A stretch of 64,000 nucleotides of DNA from a virus, in IMG/VR virus record IMGVR_UViG_3300023108_001314, positions 1-64,000 of that record, one strand, 5' to 3'. The notes under the pieces are model-generated. The model made no database searches, was not told the DNA's origin, and saw nothing but the letters and a program-made list of their open reading frames with translations. The position numbers and the translations under genes were made by a program. Positions 34,522-43,350 of the stretch are shown piece by piece. The stretch's first letter is position 1, and each line of letters opens with the position of its first letter.

Positions 34522-34799
34522 TTAAATCTATAATTGATTTCTGTAAAGAAAGTTATAGACTTTCTCCACTAGCATTTTATTGCGAAATGGCAGAAACATT
34601 AATTTTAATTTCTGCAAGTGCTGTACTTACATTTACAGTGTTAGATCCAGCAACAGAGATTTTTATTCCGATGTATTTAATCGGAAGTATACTTGGAGTT
34701 ATTAGCACTGTAATTCGTAAAGCAGCATTTGCAATAGTATTATGTGCATGGTTCGTTGTAATGAACTCAATAGCAATGGTGCAATTATTCTTGCTGTAA
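34518..34799 (+). CDS. Small conserved phage membrane protein
   Basis: 93 residues with three hydrophobic segments: TLILISASAVLTFTVL, MYLIGSILGVISTVI and FAIVLCAWFVVMNSIAMV. The N-terminus FCKESYRLSPLAFYCEM is a phage signature I recall from marine T4-like genomes. Overlaps dsbA by 4 nt. Function unknown. Confidence 0.6.
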   Translation: MIKSIIDFCKESYRLSPLAFYCEMAETLILISASAVLTFTVLDPATEIFIPMYLIGSILGVISTVIRKAAFAIVLCAWFVVMNSIAMVQLFLL

Positions 34800-34808
34800 T
34801 ATATAATA

Positions 34809-34871
34809 ATGAGTCGCTCACATTACGAGCATGTAGAAGGTCCGTTGGCCAGAAACAACGAAGGAGAATAA
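34809..34871 (+). CDS. Possible 20-residue leader ORF
   Basis: ATG to TAA, starting MSRSHYEHVEGPLARNNEGE, ending one base before the DNA polymerase start and containing that gene's AAGGAG ribosome site. It has no good Shine-Dalgarno of its own; a TATAAT lies just upstream. It may be a leader peptide for the polymerase gene, or chance. Confidence 0.25.
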   Translation: MSRSHYEHVEGPLARNNEGE

Positions 34872-37568
34872 ATGAGTTATGTAGATGCATTCTTTGACCG
34901 TGATCAAGATATCATTCGTGTTGTAGAACGCAAAGATGGAAAGCGACATTTCCACGAATATCAAGCAAAATATACATTTTATTATGAAGATCAAAGAGGC
35001 AAATACAAAAGTGTTTATGGAGATCCTCTTACACGTATTGTGTGTAAAAACACAAAAGACTTTCGAAAAGAAGTTGCTATTAACAAAGGCAAGAACTTGT
35101 TTGAAAGCGACATTAATCCAATCTTCCAATGTCTCAGTGAAAACTATCTTAACCAAGACGCACCTAAACTAAACATTGCATTTTGGGATATTGAGACTGA
35201 CTTTGATCCAGAGCGAGGCTTTGCTCCGGTAGAAGATCCGTTTATGCCGATCACTGCTATCACTGTATGTTTACAGTGGCTAGACAGTGCGCTAATTACA
35301 CTTGCTGTTCCGCCTAAAGGTATGAAGCATGAAGATGCTGTTGCTATGTGTAAAGAACGTTGGGGAGACGAAGTAATACTTTTCACTAACGACAAAGACG
35401 GTGACGGCGAACGTCAGATGTTGCTAACTTTTTTGGATTTACTTGAAGATGCAGATGTACAAAGTGGTTGGAACTCAGAAGGCTATGATGTTCCTTATAC
35501 TGTAAATAGAATCAAACGTGTATTAAGTAATGACGATTGCAGACGCTTTTGTCTTTGGGGGCAAATGCCCAAGAAGCGTGAATATGAAAAATTTGGTAAA
35601 ACGTCAGAAACATATGACTTTGTAGGTCGTGTGCATTTAGACAGTCTTGAACTGTATCGCAAGTACACATATGAAGAAAGACACACTTATCGACTAGATG
35701 CAATTGGTGAAATTGAAGTAGGCGAAAACAAAACTGTTTATGAAGGTACACTTGATCAATTGTATAATCAAGACTTTGAAACATTTATCGAATATAATAG
35801 ACAAGACGTTGCACTACTTGACAAACTAGATAAGAAATTACGTTTTATCGATCTAAGCAACACAGTTGCACACGAAAACACTGTGCTACTGCAAACAACT
35901 ATGGGTGCGGTTGCTGTTACAGAACAAGGCATTATTAACGAAGCACACAACAGAGATCTACGTGTTCCTAATCGTCCAAAACGTGATGACGAAAACACAC
36001 AGGCAGCAGGTGCGTATGTTGCGTTTCCTAAAAAAGGTGTACACAAATGGATTGGCTCAATGGACTTAAACAGTCTGTATCCAAGTGTGATTCGTGCATT
36101 GAACATGGCTCCAGAAACTATCATAGGGCAAATACGTCCAGAAATAAGTGAAGCTCGTGTTACTGAAGATATGGGGCTAAAGAAAAAGTCATTTGCAGGT
36201 AGTTGGGAAGGTCGCTTTAGTACAGAAGAATATGAAGCAGTCATGGATCAACGTAAAGATGTTGCACTAACAGTTGATTGGGAAGATGGTCGTTCAGATG
36301 TATTAAGTGCTGCTGAAATACATAAACTTGTTTTTGATTCAAACATGCCTTGGATGCTAAGTTCAAACGGTACTATTTTTACTACAGAGTTTGAAGGCGT
36401 TATTCCTGGTATCCTAAAGCGTTGGTATGCAGAACGCAAAGATATGCAAAAGATGCTTAAGAAAGCAAAAGAAGCAGAAAACGAAGCAGAAATTGAATAC
36501 TGGGATAAACGACAACTTGTTAAAAAAATTAACTTGAATAGTTTGTACGGTGCTATTTTGAATCCAGGTTGTAGATTCTTTGATAAACGTATTGGCCAAT
36601 CAACTACCCTTACTGGTCGTACTATTGTTAAGCACATGAGTGCAGAAGTAAACAAAGTAATTACAGGTGAATATGATCATGTCGGCGAAGCAATGATATA
36701 TGGTGATACTGACTCTTGTTACTTTAGTGCATATCCAACACTACGTAAAGAAATTGATGCGGGTAATATTCCTTGGAGCAAAGACAATGTAATTACACTG
36801 TATGATCAAGTGTGCGAAGCAGCAAATGCAACGTTTCCAGATTTTATGATGCAAGCATTCCATTGCCCTAAGAGCCGCTCAGACGTTATTGCAGCAGGTA
36901 GAGAAATTGTTGCAGAGTCTGGCTTATATATTACTAAGAAGCGTTACGCAGCACTTGTGTATGACGTAGAAGGCTTTAGAAGCGACACAGATGGCAAGCC
37001 GGGCAAAGTAAAAGCAATGGGCTTAGATTTGCGTAGATCAGATACTCCGGTATACATGCAAGATTTTTTGAAAGAAATTCTTATGATGGTACTTCAAGAA
37101 AAAACTCAAAAAGAAATTCTTGATCGTATTACTGAATTTAGAAAAGAATTTTCAGAACGTCCAGGATGGGAAAAGGGTGCTCCTAAACGTGCAAACAAGA
37201 TCGGACACTATCAGCGTCTTGAAGAAAAGCAAGGCAAAGCAAACATGCCCGGACATGTGAGAGCAAGTATTAATTGGAATACACTTAAACGTATGAATGG
37301 CGACAAGTATTCGCAGGAAATTGTAGATGGTATGAAGGTTATCGTATGCAAATTAAAACAGAATCCGCTAGGTTATACAAGTGTTGCGTATCCAACAGAC
37401 GAATTGCGTATCCCAGAATGGTTTAAAGACTTGCCATTTGATGATGCAGCAATGGCAGAAACTATTATTGACAACAAACTAGACAATTTAATCGGTGTGC
37501 TAAACTATCCACTAGAAGATACAAAACAGCACACTACATTTAACAGTCTATTTGAATTTGGAGTATAA
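34872..37568 (+). CDS. 43: DNA polymerase, family B (gp43-like)
   Basis: 898 residues, the T4 gp43 size. The 3'-5' exonuclease domain has FWDIETDF (Exo I), and later GWNSEGYDVPY and YNRQDVALLDKL. Polymerase motifs are A: DLNSLYPSVIRA, B: KKINLNSLYGAI, C: YGDTDSCY. The C-terminus ends SLFEFGV, like the clamp-binding tail of gp43. It replicates phage DNA with the clamp loader at 9459 and a clamp, probably at 40522. AAGGAG precedes the ATG. Confidence 0.95.
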   Translation: MSYVDAFFDRDQDIIRVVERKDGKRHFHEYQAKYTFYYEDQRGKYKSVYGDPLTRIVCKNTKDFRKEVAINKGKNLFESDINPIFQCLSENYLNQDAPKLNIAFWDIETDFDPERGFAPVEDPFMPITAITVCLQWLDSALITLAVPPKGMKHEDAVAMCKERWGDEVILFTNDKDGDGERQMLLTFLDLLEDADVQSGWNSEGYDVPYTVNRIKRVLSNDDCRRFCLWGQMPKKREYEKFGKTSETYDFVGRVHLDSLELYRKYTYEERHTYRLDAIGEIEVGENKTVYEGTLDQLYNQDFETFIEYNRQDVALLDKLDKKLRFIDLSNTVAHENTVLLQTTMGAVAVTEQGIINEAHNRDLRVPNRPKRDDENTQAAGAYVAFPKKGVHKWIGSMDLNSLYPSVIRALNMAPETIIGQIRPEISEARVTEDMGLKKKSFAGSWEGRFSTEEYEAVMDQRKDVALTVDWEDGRSDVLSAAEIHKLVFDSNMPWMLSSNGTIFTTEFEGVIPGILKRWYAERKDMQKMLKKAKEAENEAEIEYWDKRQLVKKINLNSLYGAILNPGCRFFDKRIGQSTTLTGRTIVKHMSAEVNKVITGEYDHVGEAMIYGDTDSCYFSAYPTLRKEIDAGNIPWSKDNVITLYDQVCEAANATFPDFMMQAFHCPKSRSDVIAAGREIVAESGLYITKKRYAALVYDVEGFRSDTDGKPGKVKAMGLDLRRSDTPVYMQDFLKEILMMVLQEKTQKEILDRITEFRKEFSERPGWEKGAPKRANKIGHYQRLEEKQGKANMPGHVRASINWNTLKRMNGDKYSQEIVDGMKVIVCKLKQNPLGYTSVAYPTDELRIPEWFKDLPFDDAAMAETIIDNKLDNLIGVLNYPLEDTKQHTTFNSLFEFGV

Positions 37569-37569
37569 T

Positions 37570-37848
37570 ATGGAAAGTCCTATTAACAAATTACAACAAC
37601 TAATGACAATTACTATGGAAGAATGTGGAGAACTTACACAACGTTGTAGTAAGATTATGCGGAAATACGCTACAACTAAATTAATTGAAGAAGATCAGCG
37701 TGTTAAATTGATGGAAGAAATTGGCGATGTGCAGTGTATGATCGAACTTATGATTGATCATGGAATTGTTACTCATGTTGAAGTTGCTGAACGTTCCAAC
37801 AAAAAACGTGAAAAATTAAAAAAATGGAGTACTTTATTAAATGAGTGA
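37570..37848 (+). CDS. MazG-like nucleotide pyrophosphohydrolase
   Basis: 92 residues from ATG 37570. The metal site is TMEECGELTQRCSK (EExxE-like) and LMEEIGDVQCMIELM (ExxD), typical of single-domain MazG-like proteins. It probably hydrolyses an NTP or dNTP derivative, possibly a non-canonical base. Immediately after the DNA polymerase gene, consistent with nucleotide pool control. Confidence 0.75.
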   Translation: MESPINKLQQLMTITMEECGELTQRCSKIMRKYATTKLIEEDQRVKLMEEIGDVQCMIELMIDHGIVTHVEVAERSNKKREKLKKWSTLLNE

Positions 37849-38092
37849 AGAACAAAAACTTATTCTTATCACAGACTTTATAGAACAAAAGTTACGCAAA
37901 GAAAAAGAATTAGAGTATTATTTGGAAGAACTACAAAAATTACAAACTAAGATTGGATACTTGCGTAGAGAAGTCGACCTAACTAATACTATAATAACTA
38001 TGATTAAACATGAACAGATTTATGATATTAAAGATAACATGTTAGCAAATAATGACGATAAACTTTTAGGGAGCAATGAAGAAGTATCTTAA
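37841..38092 (+). CDS. Small coiled-coil protein
   Basis: 83 residues: a long coiled coil (QKLRKEKELEYYLEELQKLQ followed by TKIGYLRREVDLTNTI) with a polar tail. It overlaps the MazG-like gene by 8 nt and the next gene by 17 nt. Function unknown. Confidence 0.55.
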   Translation: MSEEQKLILITDFIEQKLRKEKELEYYLEELQKLQTKIGYLRREVDLTNTIITMIKHEQIYDIKDNMLANNDDKLLGSNEEVS

Positions 38093-38345
38093 AAGACTTT
38101 CTATAGCATTTAGTATTTTTATAAATGTTATACTTGGAGGCAGAATTAACCAAACATTTAGTGCAAGGAACTGGCAAAGAAAACGTGACAATAAAATAAA
38201 TCTAGTGTATATTATTAATATAATATTTAGAAATAATGATCACTGTTGGGAAAGTTGGGTAAAATGGACAATAATAAATCATGCAATAAAAAAGTATGAT
38301 GAAGAAATGGGTTTTAATAGAAAAAGGAGGCATTGGTACGAATGA
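38076..38345 (+). CDS. Conserved basic phage protein
   Basis: 89 residues. It starts MKKYLKRLSIAFSIFINVIL and continues GGRINQTFSARNWQRKR, with DHCWESWVKW near the end. I recall this short family from many tailed phages (KR..FSARN..R...), of unknown function. It has a hydrophobic N-terminal segment that may touch the membrane. Confidence 0.6.
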   Translation: MKKYLKRLSIAFSIFINVILGGRINQTFSARNWQRKRDNKINLVYIINIIFRNNDHCWESWVKWTIINHAIKKYDEEMGFNRKRRHWYE

Positions 38346-38761
38346 AAGTAGGATTTACTTGTTCAACATTTGATTTGTTACATGCAGGACATGTACAAAT
38401 GCTACGTGAAGCAAAAGAACAATGTGACTATCTTATATGCGGATTGCAAATGGATCCCAGTGTAGATAGGCCAGAGAAGAATCCACCTGTACAAACTATA
38501 GTGGAACGTTATACACAACTCAAAGGAGTGAGTTATGTAGATGAAATAATTCCTTATGCAACTGAACAGGACCTAGAAGATATCTTGACAATGTATCATA
38601 TTGATGTTAGAATACTAGGTGAAGAGTATCGTGAAAAGGATTTTACTGGCAAGGATATTTGCAAGAAGCGGGGTATCCAGCTACATTTCAACAAAAGAGA
38701 TCACCGCTTCTCAAGCAGCGATTTAAGAAAACGAGTATGCGAAAGGGAATCAAATGCATAA
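38342..38761 (+). CDS. Cytidylyltransferase (TagD/RfaE-type)
   Basis: 139 residues from ATG 38342; AAGGAGG lies about 11 nt upstream. The fold signature is STFDLLHAGHVQML (HxGH) and the C-terminal HRFSSSDLRKRV (RSSSx[IL]R-like), with GEEYREKDFTG. It matches glycerol-3-phosphate cytidylyltransferase-like enzymes that make CDP-activated alcohols or sugars. It stands next to a phosphomannomutase-like gene and an epimerase gene, suggesting a surface-sugar or glycosylation pathway. Confidence 0.75.
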   Translation: MKVGFTCSTFDLLHAGHVQMLREAKEQCDYLICGLQMDPSVDRPEKNPPVQTIVERYTQLKGVSYVDEIIPYATEQDLEDILTMYHIDVRILGEEYREKDFTGKDICKKRGIQLHFNKRDHRFSSSDLRKRVCERESNA

Positions 38762-38773
38762 GGCGCAACAAGG

Positions 38774-38929
38774 ATGATACGAGATACCGATCCAACACTT
38801 AATGAACTTAGAAAAATTTTTATAGAGAATGGGTTAGAATTTTATATCAAAAAAGAAAAGAAAGGTATTGTAAAAGTACACTTTATAATAAGAGAGGAAA
38901 AAGATGATGTGGACACTATTGATAATTAG
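38774..38929 (+). CDS. Small protein of unknown function
   Basis: 51 residues from ATG 38774 (AAGG upstream): MIRDTDPTLNELRKIFIENG, then FYIKKEKKGIVKVHFIIREE. Charged alpha/beta sequence. It overlaps the next small gene by 26 nt. Together they fill the space between the cytidylyltransferase and phosphomannomutase-like genes. Confidence 0.5.
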   Translation: MIRDTDPTLNELRKIFIENGLEFYIKKEKKGIVKVHFIIREEKDDVDTIDN

Positions 38930-39065
38930 TTCACTTGTAGATATTGATGAATATAAAGTTACAAAATTTAACGAGTATAATACACAGCAGCAATGCAGTA
39001 TAAATGCAGCAGTTCTTGAAGCATTGTTTACAGAAGGAGAAAAGGCGGTATGCATAAATGAATAA
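38904..39065 (+). CDS. Small secreted or membrane-anchored protein
   Basis: 53 residues from ATG 38904 with GAGAGGAAA upstream. A hydrophobic N-terminus, MMWTLLIISSLVD, looks like a short signal or anchor; the rest has two Cys that could form a disulphide (QQQCSINAAVLEA, GEKAVCINE). I recall similar short proteins in other phages. Overlaps the next gene by 8 nt. Confidence 0.5.
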   Translation: MMWTLLIISSLVDIDEYKVTKFNEYNTQQQCSINAAVLEALFTEGEKAVCINE

Positions 39066-39774
39066 GTTTATTTTTGATGTCGACGGAACACTAACTCCTA
39101 GTAGACAAACTATTGATCCTGAGTTTAACAAATTCTTTTTTGATTTTGTAACAACTAACGATGTTTATCTGATTACCGGTAGTGACAAAGATAAAACAGT
39201 TGAACAAATTGGAAATGTTTTGTTTAACACAGCAAAAGTTGTTTATAATTGTTCTGGTAATGATGTTTGGAGTCACGGTGTAAATGTAAAAACTAACGAC
39301 TGGACGGCACCAAAAGAACTTATGGATTTAATGAATGGATGGCTACAAGCAAGTAATTTTCCTTTACGCACAGGAAACCATATCGAAGTACGTCCAGGTT
39401 GTGTAAACTTTTCAATTGTAGGGCGTAATTGCACACTAGGCGAACGTAAATTATATATTAAACACGATCTCGAAAGTAGAGAACGTGAAAGTATTGCTTA
39501 TCAAATTAACACAGAATTTGAAAACATTACAGCAAAAGTAGGAGGAGAAACAGGTATTGATATCTATCCTACAGGTTGTGACAAATCACAAATTATTAAT
39601 GATTTTAACGACCATGACAAACTAATCTTTTTTGGCGATAAACAAGAACCTGGTGGTAATGACGAACCATTATCAACTGCAATTGCCAAAAGAGGCAATG
39701 GTAAATCCTATCATGTCAAAGACTGGAAGGATACAATGGAGATCTTAAATGAAAGTTATGTTAACAGGCCATAG
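39058..39774 (+). CDS. Phosphomannomutase-like HAD protein (eukaryotic PMM type)
   Basis: 238 residues, the PMM size. Motifs in order: FIFDVDGTLTPSR (Asp7, Asp9), VYLITGSDK, HIEVRPGCVNFSIVGRNC (PMM cap substrate site), KVGGETGIDIYPTGCDKSQI and IFFGDKQEPGGND. These match the eukaryote-type PMM family (PF03332), which interconverts mannose-6- and mannose-1-phosphate. It lies between sugar-nucleotide genes. An alternative is a sugar phosphatase of the same branch. Confidence 0.75.
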   Translation: MNKFIFDVDGTLTPSRQTIDPEFNKFFFDFVTTNDVYLITGSDKDKTVEQIGNVLFNTAKVVYNCSGNDVWSHGVNVKTNDWTAPKELMDLMNGWLQASNFPLRTGNHIEVRPGCVNFSIVGRNCTLGERKLYIKHDLESRERESIAYQINTEFENITAKVGGETGIDIYPTGCDKSQIINDFNDHDKLIFFGDKQEPGGNDEPLSTAIAKRGNGKSYHVKDWKDTMEILNESYVNRP

Positions 39775-40525
39775 AGGCTTTATTGGAAGTCATTTACTAA
39801 AAAGACTTACAAAAAAACATAGTGTTGTAGGGTTTGATCTTAAGGACGGTTGGGATAGAGACAAACTTAACAACAGTCAAGATCTGACAACTTGTGAATT
39901 GAAAGAAGAATTTGATTTAATTATACACCTAGCAGGAAAAAGTGGTGTTCGTGAATCAATGAATGATCCTGCAGGCTATTGGCAAAATAATGTAGAAGTT
40001 ACCAAAAGACTTTTAGAACGCTATCCAGATACACGTATGTTGATTGCAAGTTCTAGTTCAGCATATGAACCACATCTAAATCCATATGCAGCCAGCAAAT
40101 ATATTGTAGAAGAAGCAGCATCATGTTATTCAAATACACTATGCATGAGATTTCATACAGTGTATTCAGATATTCCACGCAAAGGAATGTTTATGCAAAA
40201 GTATCTAGACGGAGAACTTGAATATGTTACAAATCATTATAGAGATTTTATACATATTGAAGATGTATGTGATGCAATAGAATTGTGCATGAATAGCAAG
40301 TATAAAGGAGAAATTGATATAGGTACAGGACATCCTTTTCGTGTCCGTGACTTTGCAGAAGATTTGCCCATCCGTCTAAATACCCCAAATGAAAGACAAT
40401 GGACTTGTGCAAATATGGAAAAAATTAAAACATTAGGCTTTAAACCTAAATACTCGATAGAAAAACTATTGACAAACAACACACTAGGCAATATAATAGA
40501 ACTTAACAATGGAGAAACAGTATGA
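39749..40525 (+). CDS. NAD-dependent sugar epimerase/dehydratase (SDR)
   Basis: 258 residues. The Rossmann motif is LTGHRGFIGSHL (GxxGxxG) and the catalytic Ser/Tyr/Lys set is IASSSSAYE ... NPYAASKYIVEE, with RDFIHIEDVCDAIE and IDIGTGHPFRVRDF. Extended SDR of the GalE/RmlB group, likely acting on a nucleotide sugar. It overlaps the phosphomannomutase-like gene by 26 nt, so the two steps are probably linked. Confidence 0.85.
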   Translation: MKVMLTGHRGFIGSHLLKRLTKKHSVVGFDLKDGWDRDKLNNSQDLTTCELKEEFDLIIHLAGKSGVRESMNDPAGYWQNNVEVTKRLLERYPDTRMLIASSSSAYEPHLNPYAASKYIVEEAASCYSNTLCMRFHTVYSDIPRKGMFMQKYLDGELEYVTNHYRDFIHIEDVCDAIELCMNSKYKGEIDIGTGHPFRVRDFAEDLPIRLNTPNERQWTCANMEKIKTLGFKPKYSIEKLLTNNTLGNIIELNNGETV

Positions 40526-41250
40526 AAGATATCTTACAAGATGTTGTGTCGCACACACATAGTCTCGGCTTTATTACAACATTAAAAGTTGTAGCAGAAC
40601 AAGAGACAAGTATTGAAAGTATGGCGGAAGATAGAAGTGTTGTACTTAGTGCTACAACACATTCGCCAGTGTCAGAATTTGTAGGTACATTTGGTATGCC
40701 AGATCTTAACAAACTTGCATATCATTTGAAGAACCCAGAATATCAAGATAAAGCAAAAATTGACGTAGTGCAAGAAGATCGGAATGGTGAAACTATTCCA
40801 ACACACATTCATTTTGAAAATGAAGGTGGAGACTTCCAAAATGATTATCGCTTTATGAACAAAGCGATTATTGAAGAAAAACTAAAAAGTGTAAAATTTA
40901 AAGGTAGCACATGGGATGTAGAATTTCAACCAAGTGTTGCAGCAATTGCACGTATGAAACTAATGGCCGGTGCTCATTCAGAAGAACCTGTATTCCAAGT
41001 TAAGACAGAAGATGGAAATCTTAATTTTTACTTTGGTGACTTGAATACACATGCGGGTAAGTTTACATTCCAACATGATGTTGGCGGAAACTTACAACAT
41101 ACTTGGGCATGGCCAGTTGCGCAAACTATTTCTATTTTAGGGCTAGATGGCGATAAGAAAATTAGCATCACAGATCAAGGTGCTATGATGATTACAGTAG
41201 ACAGTGGTATGGCCAAGTATGACTATATCCTGCCAGCACAAAGTAAATAA
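40522..41250 (+). CDS. 45: Probable sliding clamp (gp45-like)
   Basis: 242 residues, close to T4 gp45 (228). Pattern: early GTFGMPDLNKLAYHLKNPEY, a middle VEFQPSVAAIARMKLMAGA, then KTEDGNLNFYFGDLNTHAGK and a C-terminal DQGAMMITVDSGMAKYDYIL. Order of strands and the ending agree with gp45-type clamps from marine T4-like phages as I recall them, but similarity to T4 gp45 itself is low. It would tether the DNA polymerase. Overlaps the epimerase gene by 4 nt. Confidence 0.6.
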   Translation: MKDILQDVVSHTHSLGFITTLKVVAEQETSIESMAEDRSVVLSATTHSPVSEFVGTFGMPDLNKLAYHLKNPEYQDKAKIDVVQEDRNGETIPTHIHFENEGGDFQNDYRFMNKAIIEEKLKSVKFKGSTWDVEFQPSVAAIARMKLMAGAHSEEPVFQVKTEDGNLNFYFGDLNTHAGKFTFQHDVGGNLQHTWAWPVAQTISILGLDGDKKISITDQGAMMITVDSGMAKYDYILPAQSK

Positions 41251-42707
41251 TGAATACAAATTTAACTGCAACACAAAATGACTATGCTGTTTTTCTGCCC
41301 GCGTTGAGTGGCTTTTATGCTACTTACGTAGGCAAACAGCGTTTTGAAAACTATGTCGACCCTGCTAGAATACCTAGTAATTTAAATAATGGTGTTGAAA
41401 GTCTTAACTATCTAAATAAAGATCAAGGACAGTTTCAATATAAGTGGACATTATACTCAGCAGGACATGCTGACTTAGATACTACAAAACATGCACCTAA
41501 GGAAGATATGGTGCGTAACAGAGACAGAGCAAACACTTGGCTACTTGGCGACTCAGGTGGCTTCCAGATTGGTAAGGGTGTTTGGGAAGGTGACTGGAAA
41601 GATCCAAACTGTCCAAAGGCACAAAAGAAACGTGATGGCGTACTGCGTTGGATGGATGCTTATATGGACTACGGTATGATCCTTGATATTCCGGCATGGG
41701 TTGCACGTTCGCCTGCAGGTGCAAAAGCAACTGGCATTTCAACTTACCAAGAAGCAGTTAAAGCAACACGTATTAATAATGACTACTGGATGAAGCATCG
41801 TACAGGTGCTTGTAAGTTTTTGAACGTACTACAAGGCGAGAATCATGCAGACGCAGATGACTGGTACGATCAAATGAAAGACTACTGTGATCCTAAAAAA
41901 TATGAAGATCATTTCAACGGATGGTCAATGGGTGGACAAAATATGTGCGATGTACACCTAGCACTTAAACGTGTTGTTGCGTTACGTTTTGACGGATTGC
42001 TTGAAAAAGGCAAACATGATTTCATGCACTTCTTAGGAACTTCAAAACTAGAGTGGGCTACACTGCTCACTGACATTCAAAGAGCAGTGCGCAAATATCA
42101 TAACGAAAACTTTACTATTACATTTGATTGTGCTTCGCCTTTCCTTGCAACTGCTAATGGACAGATTTACTGTGAACTAGAAACAGAAGATAGAAGCAAG
42201 TGGGTATATAGAATGGTACCTAGTATCGACGACAAAGCACTTGCAAATGATACAACTGCTTTTGGACAAGCTTTTGTTAGAGAAGGAAAACATCCTAGTT
42301 TCTTAGATTCGCCTATAACAACAGGACTACAAGCAAAAGAAATTTGTATATACGGTCCGGGCGATCTAAATAAGATCGGTAAAGAAGGAAAAACTTCATG
42401 GGATAGTTTCTCGTATGCAATTATGATGGGTCACAATGTATGGATGCACATTAATGCTGTACAAGAAGCAAACCGTCAATATGACGCAGGTATTATTCCT
42501 AATATGTTGATACAAGAAAAATTTGATAGAATTGCGTTTAGAGATGTTGTTGATGCAATTTTTGAAACTGATGACAGACAAAAAGCCGAGGCTGTCATTT
42601 TAGAATTTTCTAGATACTGGGATAGTATTATAGGTACTAGAGGCAATACAGGCAAGCGTATTGTAAATGCTCAAACGCAATTTAACAATCTATTCGAGGA
42701 ATTGTAA
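41250..42707 (+). CDS. dpdA: TGT-family enzyme, DpdA-like (7-deazaguanine insertion in DNA)
   Basis: 485 residues. It has the tRNA-guanine transglycosylase core: GDSGGFQIG (Asp101), FLNVLQGEN (substrate-binding QG), GWSMGGQ, HFLGTSKLEW and TFDCASPF, the last carrying the second catalytic Asp. The zinc CxCxxC motif of tRNA TGTs is not visible. DpdA proteins use this fold to swap guanine in DNA for preQ0-type bases. FolE, QueE and a QueD-like protein are encoded within 8 kb, supporting that role. A tRNA role is the alternative. Confidence 0.7.
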   Translation: MNTNLTATQNDYAVFLPALSGFYATYVGKQRFENYVDPARIPSNLNNGVESLNYLNKDQGQFQYKWTLYSAGHADLDTTKHAPKEDMVRNRDRANTWLLGDSGGFQIGKGVWEGDWKDPNCPKAQKKRDGVLRWMDAYMDYGMILDIPAWVARSPAGAKATGISTYQEAVKATRINNDYWMKHRTGACKFLNVLQGENHADADDWYDQMKDYCDPKKYEDHFNGWSMGGQNMCDVHLALKRVVALRFDGLLEKGKHDFMHFLGTSKLEWATLLTDIQRAVRKYHNENFTITFDCASPFLATANGQIYCELETEDRSKWVYRMVPSIDDKALANDTTAFGQAFVREGKHPSFLDSPITTGLQAKEICIYGPGDLNKIGKEGKTSWDSFSYAIMMGHNVWMHINAVQEANRQYDAGIIPNMLIQEKFDRIAFRDVVDAIFETDDRQKAEAVILEFSRYWDSIIGTRGNTGKRIVNAQTQFNNLFEEL

Positions 42708-42895
42708 TGATGGGACATGAAGAACATTTAGTCGAACTGAAAAGAAAGCACAGAAAACTAGATGAAGAAATTATTGAACTTGAAAAATCATACATTGTAG
42801 ATGACGCAATTAGGAAATTAAAAACAAAAAAACTTTGGTATAAAGACGAAATACACAGACTGGAGAATATCATTGCGCTCGGAAAAAGAACTTAG
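42707..42895 (+). CDS. DUF465/YdcH-like small protein
   Basis: 62 residues: HLVELKRKHRKLDEEIIELE, then LKTKKLWYKDEIHRLE. This is the DUF465 (YdcH) pattern of a short helical hairpin, found in proteobacteria and phages, function unknown. It begins one base after the start of the TGT stop overlap. Confidence 0.6.
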   Translation: MMGHEEHLVELKRKHRKLDEEIIELEKSYIVDDAIRKLKTKKLWYKDEIHRLENIIALGKRT

Positions 42896-43049
42896 ATTAG
42901 AAGCATTAGAAATGGCTTTAGAAGAAATTGAAAAAATCATTGACAGTATGCATAAAAACAATTATACTAATGAACAAATAAATGAGTACAATAAAAAACG
43001 TTGGGACATTTGGAACGAGATGTATAAGGTTAAAAATGGCAAAAGTTGA
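42873..43049 (+). CDS. Small helical protein
   Basis: 58 residues from TTG 42873, overlapping the previous gene by 23 nt and the next by 14 nt. Charged helix (LRLEALEMALEEIEKIIDSM) followed by a Lys/Trp-rich end (YNKKRWDIWNEMYKVKNGKS). It fills an otherwise empty gap; the TTG start is uncertain. Confidence 0.45.
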   Translation: MRSEKELRLEALEMALEEIEKIIDSMHKNNYTNEQINEYNKKRWDIWNEMYKVKNGKS

Positions 43050-43350
43050 AGAAACAGTAGCAGCCCTAAAGGGTATTCCTACAAAAGATGAATTAGTTGC
43101 GCTATTAGAAAAAGAAGTAGTTGAAGTAACTTTTAACAAATTAGACGGCACTGAAAGAGTGATGCCTTGTACTCTTATGCCGTCTTTCTTTCCAGACCCA
43201 AAGAAAGATACAACACAAAAACATGAAAAAAATGTTGTTGTATGGGCTATTGAATCAAACGGTTTTAGAAGTTTTAGATATGATCGTGTTAAAAAAGTAG
43301 AAGTTCTTCAATATGGTAACGGCGGCAACGAATGGGAGGCTCAATATTAA
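43036..43350 (+). CDS. WYL_2/SH3-barrel-like small phage protein
   Basis: 104 residues from ATG 43036; a longer reading from 42982 is less likely. It has LEKEVVEVTFNKLDGTERVM, PCTLMPSFFPDP and NGFRSFRYDRVKKVEVL, a pattern I associate with the phage DUF2693/WYL_2 SH3-like family. Possibly a small nucleic-acid or protein-binding protein. Overlaps the next gene by one base. Confidence 0.6.
   Translation: MAKVEETVAALKGIPTKDELVALLEKEVVEVTFNKLDGTERVMPCTLMPSFFPDPKKDTTQKHEKNVVVWAIESNGFRSFRYDRVKKVEVLQYGNGGNEWEAQY

Noticed and set aside
34779-34807. Promoter for DNA polymerase with TATAAT at 34802
   Set aside because: No acceptable -35 is found 16-18 nt upstream, and A/T runs of this kind are common here.
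35768-36655. Minus-strand open frames opposite the DNA polymerase gene
   Set aside because: They mirror a strongly coding + strand gene with all polymerase motifs, and have Ser/Cys-rich compositions typical of antisense frames.
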